Positions 1 through 5,028 of a stretch of 5,028 bases of DNA are shown here, in pieces. Source of the stretch: JBLIAZ01 sp047632015 (lineage in GTDB: Bacteria > Bacteroidota > Bacteroidia > Flavobacteriales_C > GCA-002722245); NCBI GenBank assembly GCA_047632015.1, contig JBLIBC010000215.1:1-5028 (forward strand), written 5' to 3'. The notes beneath the pieces were generated by a model. It had not been told where the DNA came from. It saw only the letters and a program-made list of their open reading frames with translations, and did not search any database. Positions within the stretch are counted from its first letter, which is position 1. Each line of letters starts with the position of its first letter. Made by a program: the position numbers and the translations under genes.

Positions 1-221
1 GAATTTACAAATTTCCTACCTGAGTCCACCTTAAGATAGGTCTTGAACTCACCTTCCAAAATAATTAAGAAAAAGTCGGCACCACTGTCTGGTTCAAATA
101 GCGGCTCTGTATCCGCAAATGTTTTTGTTTCACCTTTACTTATTAACCATTGAAGCTGTTCGTTAGGAACGTCTGTAAATTCTGGTATTTCTTTGAGGCG
201 TGCTACTGTTACTGTATCCAT
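1..221 (-). CDS. Cyclic-nucleotide-binding-domain protein, N-terminal part (runs off left edge)
   Basis: The frame opens at an ATG (219-221) and stays open for 73 codons to the window edge, so the C-terminal part is missing. It begins MDTVTVARLKEIPEF and continues with DVPNEQLQWLI, then a beta-rich stretch with EPDSGADFFLIILEGEF. This is the start of a CRP/FNR-type cNMP-binding beta barrel: a short helix, then strands around the G-x-x-x-x-x-F-x-I-x-x-G-E-F pattern. In Bacteroidota, proteins starting this way often carry a histidine-kinase-type ATPase domain after the barrel, but that part is not visible, so signal-transduction role and partner domains are inference. It has its own candidate promoter, is separated from the ergothioneine operon by 145 bases, and is probably an independent unit. 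An alternative is a simple CRP-family transcription factor with a C-terminal helix-turn-helix. Confidence 0.75.
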   Translation of the reverse strand, partial: MDTVTVARLKEIPEFTDVPNEQLQWLISKGETKTFADTEPLFEPDSGADFFLIILEGEFKTYLKVDSGRKFVN

Positions 222-261
222 ATTAATTTAACTTTTATGCTAATTTAAAAAGTTGAAGAAA

Positions 262-295
262 CAAATATACATTTTGATTTATAGGCTCATCACAA
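262..295 (-). promoter_or_regulatory. Candidate Bacteroidota-type promoter for the cNMP-binding gene
   Basis: Read on the minus strand, TATATTTG (269 to 262) matches the Bacteroidota -7 consensus TAnnTTTG. A TTG (295 to 293) lies 23 bases upstream, at the long end of the spacing reported for -33 boxes in this phylum. Transcription would begin near 255, giving a leader of roughly 34 bases before the ATG at 221. The leader is AT-rich with no clear Shine-Dalgarno, as is normal in the group. The match rests on sequence alone. Confidence 0.45.
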
Positions 296-301
296 CATCA
301 A

Positions 302-327
302 ATCAATTTCATTGATATAGAGCTCTA
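302..327. repeat. Two adjacent short palindromes in the intergenic region
   Basis: ATCAAT (302-307) and ATTGAT (311-316) form a 6-bp inverted repeat around TTC. It is followed at once by the perfect 10-bp palindrome TAGAGCTCTA (318-327). They lie just upstream of the candidate -33 box of the cNMP gene, where an operator could sit, and downstream of the racemase-like gene. No T-run follows on the minus strand, so they do not look like an intrinsic terminator. The rest of 222-366 holds only the candidate promoter and a short GC-richer patch (332-345); no gene is seen there. Confidence 0.3.
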
Positions 328-366
328 AAAGTTCCGCAGCGAGCGTTATCTACCTATGCTATGTAA

Positions 367-1002
367 TTAAACAATCGTTTTTAGTTGAATGCTTGCCATA
401 TCTAAAACATTTTCCGTCTGTTCTGTTTCATGAATCAAAGACAATTCCGTACAAGCTAATAATACGTTTGAAATTTTACTATAAGACCTCAACAAGTTTA
501 AATAATTTTCGCGATCCAAAACAGAGTCAGTTTTGTAGAACACTTTTTTCCTAAAAGACTCAATGATAAGCTGATGTTTTTCTGCGGGAAGGTTCACTAC
601 AACACCACTCTCTTTCGCCATATTTACAATGTATCCTTTGTTCATGGTATACGTTGTTCCAAACAGTACAGCTTTTTTTATGTTCTTGTTTTTCAAGAAC
701 TCTATCGCCGCTCGAACCGGATGAATCACCGCAAAGGAAAATTCATCTTGGATTTGATCTATTGTTTCATGTAAAGTAATATTTGGTATTATAAGCTGCT
801 CAATGTTTTTACTTTCAGCCTGCTTCAAATATGGTCTTATTACTTCCTTTAATCGGTCAAACTGATCTGGCAAAAAACTATTGATAGTCTTGAAATCCGT
901 CTGAATAATTTTCATTTCTTTTATTCCTTTATCAAGGATCTTTCTTTCGTAGAACTCACTGCTGTCCTTTCCCAAATACAACATACCAACACCGCTACTC
1001 AT
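367..1002 (-). CDS. Asp/Glu/hydantoin racemase superfamily protein with one catalytic cysteine missing
   Basis: This 211-residue protein has the two-lobed Asp/Glu racemase layout, slightly shorter than the usual 225-240. Residues 4-19 resemble the first strand and the glycine-rich loop leading to an EFY helix. Residues 71-80 (IIPNITLHET) sit where racemases have P-C-N-T-A-H, so the first cysteine is Asn74 while Thr76 and His78 remain. GTTYTM (115-120) matches the G-T-x-x-T motif that starts the second lobe. The second cysteine is kept in LLACTELSLI (Cys184). Two-base racemases need both cysteines, whereas arylmalonate decarboxylase relatives work with only the second one. The substrate is therefore unknown, and amino-acid racemase activity is doubtful. 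The ATG overlaps the egtD stop by 8 bases, implying translational coupling; Met7 (ATG at 984) is a possible later start but would cut the first strand. It is the last gene of the ergothioneine operon. A link to ergothioneine is inferred from position only. Confidence 0.82.
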   Translation of the reverse strand: MSSGVGMLYLGKDSSEFYERKILDKGIKEMKIIQTDFKTINSFLPDQFDRLKEVIRPYLKQAESKNIEQLIIPNITLHETIDQIQDEFSFAVIHPVRAAIEFLKNKNIKKAVLFGTTYTMNKGYIVNMAKESGVVVNLPAEKHQLIIESFRKKVFYKTDSVLDRENYLNLLRSYSKISNVLLACTELSLIHETEQTENVLDMASIQLKTIV

Positions 1003-1942
1003 AGCTTAAGATGTAATCTGCAAAAAGACCTTGTCTATCTGTAAGCTCCTTTTTAATTTTAAATTTTGTCCCTTTAACCAACCCCGATAAAACCTCGTGA
1101 TTGTATTTTCTTGATATCTCCGTTTTAATCTTTTCTCCTTTTTTAAACCTGTATGATTTTCCAAGTTTTTTAATTCTGACTTCTTGATCTACGGTACTTT
1201 CAAGGAAACTTTTTGCTATACCCTCTTCCTTCGTGTATTCAGCAACATGTCTGAAGTTGGCCATCGAAAATTCACCTCCAAGTTCCCTGTTGATCCGTTC
1301 CAATAAATTAAGATTAAACGCTCTGGTTATACCCTGCTTGTCATTGTAGGCAGGGAGTACTATCGATTCATCCTTGATTAAATCCACTCCTAAAAGCACT
1401 TTGTCTTTCGGATTTACACTTTTAGCCAGCTCCTTAAAAAACCTGCTTGCTTCCTCGTCACTCATGTTTCCGATGTTCGAACCCAAAAACAATATTATTT
1501 TAGGATGATCGGATTTACTTAAGTCATCTAGCACTTCAAAATAATCTCCCTGTTTCTTCTTTACCTTAACTTGAGGCAGTTCCTTTTGTAAAATTTGCTC
1601 CAAACCATCTAGCGCGTTTTCCGATATATCGATTGGGGAGTAATGAAACAAATAATCGTTTTCATTCAAATATTTGAGTAGCTCCTTGGTTTTTGTACCA
1701 TCCCCTGCTCCTAGTTCAATCAATTCAAAGTACTTGCCTTTTTCAATTTCCAAATCATGAACCATTGATGTGATCTGTTCTTTAAAAATTTCATGTTCAG
1801 CTCTGGTTAAATAATACTCTGGCATGTTCATGATTTTTACGAATAAATCATCCCCAACTTGGTCATAAAAGTACTTTGAGGGTAAACTAGCAGGAACACT
1901 ACTTAATCCGGCGTCGACTTCTTTTATAAATTGTTCTATCAT
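995..1942 (-). CDS. egtD: L-histidine N-alpha-methyltransferase (hercynine synthesis)
   Basis: This cytosolic enzyme makes hercynine (N-alpha-trimethylhistidine) from histidine with three S-adenosylmethionine, the first step of ergothioneine synthesis. At 315 residues it is close to the usual length of about 320. Visible family features in order are: the N-terminal PSKYFYDQVGDDLF (21-34) and PEYYLTRAE (41-49); the SAM-binding loop ELGAGDGTKT (76-85); SPIDIS (102-107) with the acidic residue after motif I; LFLGSNIGNM (151-160), whose Asn156 matches the histidine-carboxylate-binding Asn of the mycobacterial enzyme; AYND (198-201), whose Tyr199 matches a second histidine-binding residue; and TEIS (274-277), where Glu275 and Ser277 match the pair that holds the imidazole. 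All histidine-recognition positions I can place are kept, so histidine should be the true substrate. It starts 4 bases after the egtB stop across a TAAAAAAATG junction and overlaps the next gene by 8 bases. No internal promoter is evident. Confidence 0.95.
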   Translation of the reverse strand: MIEQFIKEVDAGLSSVPASLPSKYFYDQVGDDLFVKIMNMPEYYLTRAEHEIFKEQITSMVHDLEIEKGKYFELIELGAGDGTKTKELLKYLNENDYLFHYSPIDISENALDGLEQILQKELPQVKVKKKQGDYFEVLDDLSKSDHPKIILFLGSNIGNMSDEEASRFFKELAKSVNPKDKVLLGVDLIKDESIVLPAYNDKQGITRAFNLNLLERINRELGGEFSMANFRHVAEYTKEEGIAKSFLESTVDQEVRIKKLGKSYRFKKGEKIKTEISRKYNHEVLSGLVKGTKFKIKKELTDRQGLFADYILSYE

Positions 1943-1946
1943 TTTT

Positions 1947-3107
1947 TTATTTTACTAATCTAAATCCTGAATACTGCCATCTCGTTGAGGTAGAGAAAAA
2001 ATTACGATATGTTGAACGGCTGTGGTTTTTACTGGTAACAATTGAGGCTCCTCGCAACACCATTTGATTCACCATGAACTTTCCGTTGTATTCGCCTAAA
2101 GCTCCTTTTGCAATTTTGAAACCAGGGTAAGGTAAGTAGGCCGAATTAGTCCACTCCCACCTGTCTCCCCAATTAAGCTCATCGGAAACTGCCTCCCATT
2201 CAAACTCAGTAGGCAACCTACGTCCTTTCCATGCTGCAAATGCGTGTGCTTCAAAAAATGAAACATGGCACACTGCTTTGTCTTTTTTTAATGGGACTAG
2301 ACCTTGTAGCGTAAACTCATACCAATCATCGTCTTTTTTTACCCAATACATTGGTGAGGTAATGTCGTTATCTTTTACCCATTCCCAGCCCTCAGCTAAC
2401 CAATAATTAAAATCAGCATATCCTCCTGCTTCTATGAATTCCAAATACTCGGCTACGGTCACTAATTTATTTGATATTTCATATTGCTGCAAGTAAACTT
2501 TGTGTTTACCCAACTCATTATCATACGAGAATGAATTTCCATTGCTTCCAACGTCATAAACTCCCTCCTTCATTGCAATCCATGCACCTTCTTTGTTTAC
2601 GGACTGGTCATTCAATTGGCTGTTAGCATTGTACACGGGCAGCTCTGGGTTACTGTAAAAGGCTATTTTAATATCAGTGTACAATAATTCCTGATGTTGT
2701 TGCTCGTGGTTAATTCCTACTTCAATAGTTCTCGTTATTTTATCGGAAATACCATTTTCAATTAATTTGCGCATTTCCTTGTCCACATGATTTCGGTATG
2801 CATAAACATTTATCACTGACACCTCAGAGATATCGCCTCTGTCTTCTTGCGAAACCCTGTTTCCTACCGAGTTATAATAACTATTAAATAAATAGCCATA
2901 AGACTTATCATACACCTTGTAACTACTTGATTTTTTAAGAACCATTTCTTCAAAAAACCAAGTAGTATGGCCTAAATGCCACATTGGGGGACTTGCAAAT
3001 TTTTTAACCTGGATTGTGAAATCTTCCTCTTCAAGATGACTACAAATATCCATTGTCTTCCGTCGACAAACCTCAAAATCCTGTTGTAAATTATCCTTAC
3101 TTTTCAT
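1947..3107 (-). CDS. egtB: Ergothioneine biosynthesis sulfoxide synthase, likely cysteine-using type
   Basis: This non-heme iron enzyme couples a thiol donor to the C2 carbon of hercynine using O2, giving a sulfoxide intermediate. Residues 1-150 are a DinB-like helical domain with the iron-binding histidines in WHLGH (43-47) and HEQQHQE (134-140). Residues about 175-386 are a formylglycine-generating-enzyme-like domain with HVSFFEAHAFAAWKGRRLPTE (281-301), EWT (318-320) and a terminal GFRL (381-384). The 386-residue length is shorter than the roughly 430 of mycobacterial EgtB. In the C-terminal loop this protein has RNFF followed by STSTRW (368-377), so the Asp and Arg that bind gamma-glutamylcysteine in the Mycobacterium thermoresistibile enzyme are Phe and Thr. 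It also has NSYYNSVG (75-82), whose Tyr77-Tyr78 pair fits the alternative active site described for the cysteine-using Chloracidobacterium enzyme. Donor choice is an inference. The ATG overlaps the preceding DUF427 stop as TAATG, and egtD follows after 4 bases. Confidence 0.95.
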   Translation of the reverse strand: MKSKDNLQQDFEVCRRKTMDICSHLEEEDFTIQVKKFASPPMWHLGHTTWFFEEMVLKKSSSYKVYDKSYGYLFNSYYNSVGNRVSQEDRGDISEVSVINVYAYRNHVDKEMRKLIENGISDKITRTIEVGINHEQQHQELLYTDIKIAFYSNPELPVYNANSQLNDQSVNKEGAWIAMKEGVYDVGSNGNSFSYDNELGKHKVYLQQYEISNKLVTVAEYLEFIEAGGYADFNYWLAEGWEWVKDNDITSPMYWVKKDDDWYEFTLQGLVPLKKDKAVCHVSFFEAHAFAAWKGRRLPTEFEWEAVSDELNWGDRWEWTNSAYLPYPGFKIAKGALGEYNGKFMVNQMVLRGASIVTSKNHSRSTYRNFFSTSTRWQYSGFRLVK

Positions 3108-3388
3108 TACTCAGTAATTTCAACACCTCTCCAAAACGCAACCCTGTCTTTTACTCCTGAAGCCATAGTAGACGGATCCGTGTAGTACCAACAGGCATCT
3201 TTATTCGTTTCACCATTTACCTCAATGTCATAATAATTTGCTGTGCCCTTCCAATGACAAACAGATGTTAAGTCTGAGGTTTTAAAAAATTCCTTATTCA
3301 TAGACGAAGTTGGAAAATAATGATTTCCTTCTATCTGATTAGTGTCTGAACTTTCGGCCAATACTTGGCCATTCCAAATTGCTTTCAT
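3107..3388 (-). CDS. DUF427 family small protein
   Basis: This 93-residue protein fits DUF427 (Pfam PF04248) in length and pattern: an opening MKAIWNGQVLAES, then a YFP segment (residues 24-26), a VCHWKG motif (43-48), YYDIEVNG (52-59), ACWYY (65-69), and a closing RVAFWRGVEI (82-91). The family is a small beta-barrel-like fold rich in aromatic residues. Its biochemical role is not established, and the nucleotidyltransferase label sometimes attached to it has weak support. No signal peptide or membrane segment is seen. The stop codon overlaps the egtB start (TAATG), so the two are probably made in step. That coupling is the main hint that it serves sulfoxide synthesis, for example as an accessory or binding protein, but this is inference. 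The start follows a 12-bp AT palindrome rather than a recognisable ribosome-binding site. Confidence 0.85.
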   Translation of the reverse strand: MKAIWNGQVLAESSDTNQIEGNHYFPTSSMNKEFFKTSDLTSVCHWKGTANYYDIEVNGETNKDACWYYTDPSTMASGVKDRVAFWRGVEITE

Positions 3389-3400
3389 AATTATATAATT
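3389..3400. repeat. 12-bp AT palindrome abutting the DUF427 start codon
   Basis: AATTATATAATT is a perfect palindrome directly touching the DUF427 ATG, inside the 20-base gap after the SRPBCC gene. It takes the place of a ribosome-binding site. It may be a chance product of AT-rich sequence or simply an unstructured A/T-rich initiation region, which Bacteroidota favour. Confidence 0.3.
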
Positions 3401-3408
3401 TTTACGTT

Positions 3409-3909
3409 CTACGCTACTTGCTTGTACTTAGCTAAATCTTTAGCGTCTTTAATTTCAACCCCTTGCTCCAAATGAACTTTTAATCCATCCATGACTCCCT
3501 GAATCCCTTTGTGTAATTGCGATTCAACGACCATCTTGTTAAGTATTATTCCAATTAGTCCCAATTTCATCCCGTAAGATATATCAAATTCAAGTTTAAC
3601 TTCTCCTACTTTTTCTTCTATAAGCGTAATTGTGGCATCAAAACCCTTAAAAGGTGGCGTTTTCTCTAATGGTTTAATTCTTAGTGATAACTTTTTCCCC
3701 TTTTCCCATGAAGTGGCAGTCTCTAACACTTTACCCATTGGAGCAAGTTCACAAATCCCAGCGGCGCCAACTCCTTCCTTTTTGTCGGTGCTATAGTACG
3801 AATTTATAACTCCGGGATGGTACTTGTGCACACCTCCTAAGTTTGACAAGGTTTTCCAAACATTTTCTTTGCTTGCTTTAATTGTAATCCCTTTTTTAAA
3901 CGAAGTCAT
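3409..3909 (-). CDS. SRPBCC-fold protein (polyketide cyclase/START-like)
   Basis: The chosen start is the ATG at 3907-3909, giving 166 residues. A longer reading from a TTG at 3936 would add nine residues, but that codon falls inside the candidate -7 promoter box and the added residues are not part of the fold. The protein opens KKGITIKASKENVWKTLSNL (5-24), the strand-helix start of the SRPBCC fold, followed by HKYHPGV (28-34), GVGAAGICEL (46-55), a run of alternating strands (ATITLIEEKVGEVKLEFDI) and a long C-terminal helix around VMDGLKVHLEQG. Such proteins form a deep cavity for hydrophobic or aromatic ligands, and some are enzymes. No substrate can be read from the sequence. There is no signal peptide, so it is cytosolic. 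It is the first gene of the operon, 20 bases upstream of DUF427, so a link with ergothioneine metabolism is inferred from context. Confidence 0.85.
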   Translation of the reverse strand: MTSFKKGITIKASKENVWKTLSNLGGVHKYHPGVINSYYSTDKKEGVGAAGICELAPMGKVLETATSWEKGKKLSLRIKPLEKTPPFKGFDATITLIEEKVGEVKLEFDISYGMKLGLIGIILNKMVVESQLHKGIQGVMDGLKVHLEQGVEIKDAKDLAKYKQVA

Positions 3910-3933
3910 GATTTTATGTTTTTGATTGTGAAT

Positions 3934-3941
3934 CAAATTTA
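3934..3941 (-). promoter_or_regulatory. Candidate -7 promoter box for the ergothioneine operon
   Basis: Read on the minus strand, TAAATTTG (3941 to 3934) matches the Bacteroidota TAnnTTTG consensus and sits 24 bases before the preferred ATG of the SRPBCC gene. A leader of about 15-20 bases would result. No clean TTG lies at the expected -33 distance, so activation by a factor bound to the upstream repeats is plausible. The same 8-mer also occurs inside the TPR-LytTR coding sequence near 4632, so chance matches do occur in this AT-rich DNA. Confidence 0.4.
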
Positions 3942-3963
3942 CATCACAACTTGTCAGATATTT

Positions 3964-4049
3964 GGTATTTGTGGTAAACGGGTAAGTTTACTATTAATTC
4001 TATTAGTAAATGTGGTATATGGGTACTTTGTGGTGAAAAGGTAAGCTTA
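3964..4049. repeat. Degenerate GTGGTA-n4-GGTA direct-repeat cluster upstream of the operon
   Basis: Three 21-base units are seen on the plus strand: 3970-3990, 4011-4031 and 4029-4049. Ungapped comparison gives 17 of 21 matches between the first and third, 15 of 21 between the first and second, and 12 of 21 between the second and third. Each unit contains two GGT cores 8 bases apart, and an extra GGTA lies at 3964. Cores start at 3964, 3973, 3981, 4014, 4022, 4032 (GGTG) and 4040, so several are spaced near one helical turn. The cluster ends in the stop codon of the TPR-LytTR gene and lies just upstream of the candidate operon promoter, as a regulator-binding array would. Read on the minus strand the cores are TACC. 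The binding factor is unknown. Confidence 0.5.
3987..4010. repeat. AT-rich dyad between the direct repeats
   Basis: TTTACTA (3987-3993) and TAGTAAA (4004-4010) are perfect inverted arms around a 10-base centre, with two further matching pairs inside. The left arm overlaps the end of the first GGTA unit and the right arm touches the next unit. No U-tract follows on the minus strand and the stem is very AT-rich, so a terminator is unlikely. A dimeric regulator site is the more natural reading, but it is unproven. Confidence 0.35.
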
Positions 4050-5003
4050 ATAATTAAAATATTTTTCCTTAATTACTACAGCTTTTGACCTTGATACGGG
4101 TATTTTAATAGGTAAATAAGGACTCTCAATGAAATATGCCTTTGAGTTCCCCATCATCCTCATGTCCGAACCAATTTGAACTAAAAATGATTTGTGACAA
4201 CGAAGTATCCCTGGCACTTGCGCTAATTGATCAGCCACCTCTGACAAAGTAATTCTGAGCAGCACTTTTTCCAGCACCCCCTCCAAGTAATAAAAAACGT
4301 TACAATAATTGTCTTCACTTTGGACATATAAAATATCTTGGGGATCAACTTGTAATTTCTCTTTGGTTCTGGATTCTAACACCAATACAGATTTGGGTCG
4401 CCTTTTTGTTTTTTCCTTAGCAAGGTCAATTTTGTTAACAGCCATCAATTCCTGAAAACGATTGTCTTTCTTGACTTTATTATAAATGGGGTTACAATGT
4501 AAATCACCAAGCATCAGTGACAACCCGCGATTTACTGCTTTATTGAACCACACATAAAATTGATCATATTGATTTCTTCCCAAATAAATCAAAGACTTAG
4601 AAAAGTCATACATTCCGGTGTTTTGAGCACCAAATTTATCATCTAATTTGAGCTCAACACTTTTACTTTCTTCGTAAAATTTTGCAAGTGAGTAAGCATA
4701 ACACAAATACGCATACGACAATGGACCCCCACCAATTTTTACGCAATAAGATAAATCTTCAATAGCGGCTTCTAAATTTCCTTTTATCAAATAAATGTAT
4801 CCTCTTAACTCTCTAACTTCAACAGAACCTGAGTCAATAGTCAATGCAGCATTAGTATAATCCAATGCTATTTCAAATTCCTTTTTATAGGCATGAATCC
4901 TAGCAATCATGGCATAGTGAGGTATTGATAAAGGATCGTTCTTTATGGTGTACATGGAATGTTTAATTGCTTCATCCAGTCTTCCTATAAACACATAGTA
5001 CAT
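4047..5003 (-). CDS. TPR protein with C-terminal LytTR DNA-binding domain, possibly 5'-truncated
   Basis: The 318-residue frame has tetratricopeptide repeats over residues 1 to about 160: GRLDEAIKHSMYTIKNDP, then KEFEIALDYTNAALTID, then GNLEAAIEDLSYCVKI, then weaker units. A segment typical of the end of such arrays follows, LHCNPIYNKVKKDNRFQEL (168-186). A basic linker (KTKRRPK, 198-204) leads to a LytTR domain (about 205-318) with DILYVQSEDNYCNVFY (223-238), LRCHKSFLVQI (267-277) and IPVSRSKAVV (301-310), all standard LytTR landmarks. It should be a cytosolic DNA-binding regulator that senses input through the TPR part. An in-frame TAA (5025-5027) closes the frame eight codons before the first Met, yet those codons (NYDIHYA) complete the first helix of the first TPR. 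The gene may therefore be a decayed or split remnant of a longer protein, or a sequence error may lie there. It lies upstream of the operon on the same strand, so it may regulate it; this is inference. Confidence 0.8.
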   Translation of the reverse strand: MYYVFIGRLDEAIKHSMYTIKNDPLSIPHYAMIARIHAYKKEFEIALDYTNAALTIDSGSVEVRELRGYIYLIKGNLEAAIEDLSYCVKIGGGPLSYAYLCYAYSLAKFYEESKSVELKLDDKFGAQNTGMYDFSKSLIYLGRNQYDQFYVWFNKAVNRGLSLMLGDLHCNPIYNKVKKDNRFQELMAVNKIDLAKEKTKRRPKSVLVLESRTKEKLQVDPQDILYVQSEDNYCNVFYYLEGVLEKVLLRITLSEVADQLAQVPGILRCHKSFLVQIGSDMRMMGNSKAYFIESPYLPIKIPVSRSKAVVIKEKYFNY

Positions 5004-5028
5004 TGCATAATGTATGTCGTAGTTTTAA

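Noticed and set aside
332..345. GC-richer patch with a CGC-TCGCT-GCG hairpin as a terminator or REP-like element
   Set aside because: The stem is only 3 bp and there is no second copy in the window.
574..774. Plus-strand open frame of 66 codons
   Set aside because: It lies wholly antisense to the racemase-like gene, has no recognisable domain and no plausible start context, so it is a shadow frame.
1947..3107. OvoA (ovothiol) instead of EgtB
   Set aside because: The protein lacks the C-terminal methyltransferase domain of OvoA, and a dedicated histidine trimethyltransferase, EgtD, follows directly.
3910..3936. Nine-residue N-terminal extension of the SRPBCC protein from a TTG codon
   Set aside because: The TTG falls in the candidate -7 promoter box, the added residues do not belong to the fold, and a good ATG at 3909 begins right before the first strand.
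3987..4010. Intrinsic terminator for the TPR-LytTR gene
   Set aside because: The stem is AT-rich with a 10-base loop, and no run of T follows on the minus strand.
4632..4640. Second TAnnTTTG-type box on the minus strand
   Set aside because: It lies inside the TPR-LytTR coding sequence with no gene start at a suitable distance, so it is most likely chance.

Overview
The window is AT-rich and densely coded, and every supported gene lies on the minus strand. The organism is most likely a member of the Bacteroidota (Cytophagia or Flavobacteriia type). The reasons are protein style (a Bacteroidota-type EgtB, a TPR-LytTR protein, a cyclic-nucleotide-binding regulator), the absence of clear Shine-Dalgarno sequences, and promoter-like TAnnTTTG boxes upstream of two genes. 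No RNA gene, insertion sequence, CRISPR array or phage feature was seen.

Layout in the direction of transcription (right to left). At the right edge (4047-5003) is a tetratricopeptide protein ending in a LytTR DNA-binding domain. Its frame is closed by a stop codon only eight codons upstream of the first Met, although TPR-like sequence continues up to that stop, so the gene may be truncated. Next is a 137-base gap (3910-4046) holding a set of degenerate GTGGTA...GGTA direct repeats, an AT-rich dyad and a candidate promoter. Then comes a tight five-gene operon (3909 to 367): an SRPBCC-fold protein, a small DUF427 protein, EgtB (sulfoxide synthase), EgtD (histidine N-alpha-trimethyltransferase) and an Asp/Glu-racemase-superfamily protein. 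The genes are coupled by a 20-base gap, a TAATG overlap, a 4-base gap and an 8-base overlap. A 145-base intergenic region (222-366) follows, with a candidate promoter for the last gene, the start of a cyclic-nucleotide-binding-domain protein that runs off the left edge.

The core function is ergothioneine synthesis. EgtD trimethylates histidine to hercynine, and EgtB oxidatively attaches a sulfur donor to the hercynine imidazole. The EgtB active-site signature differs from the mycobacterial gamma-glutamylcysteine-using enzyme and resembles the type that uses free cysteine. That agrees with the absence of egtA and egtC here. The last step, C-S cleavage by a PLP-dependent EgtE, has no visible gene in the window.

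The most interesting parts are the three co-transcribed proteins of unknown role (SRPBCC, DUF427 and a racemase-like protein that has lost one of the two catalytic cysteines) and the repeat-rich control region between the LytTR gene and the operon.
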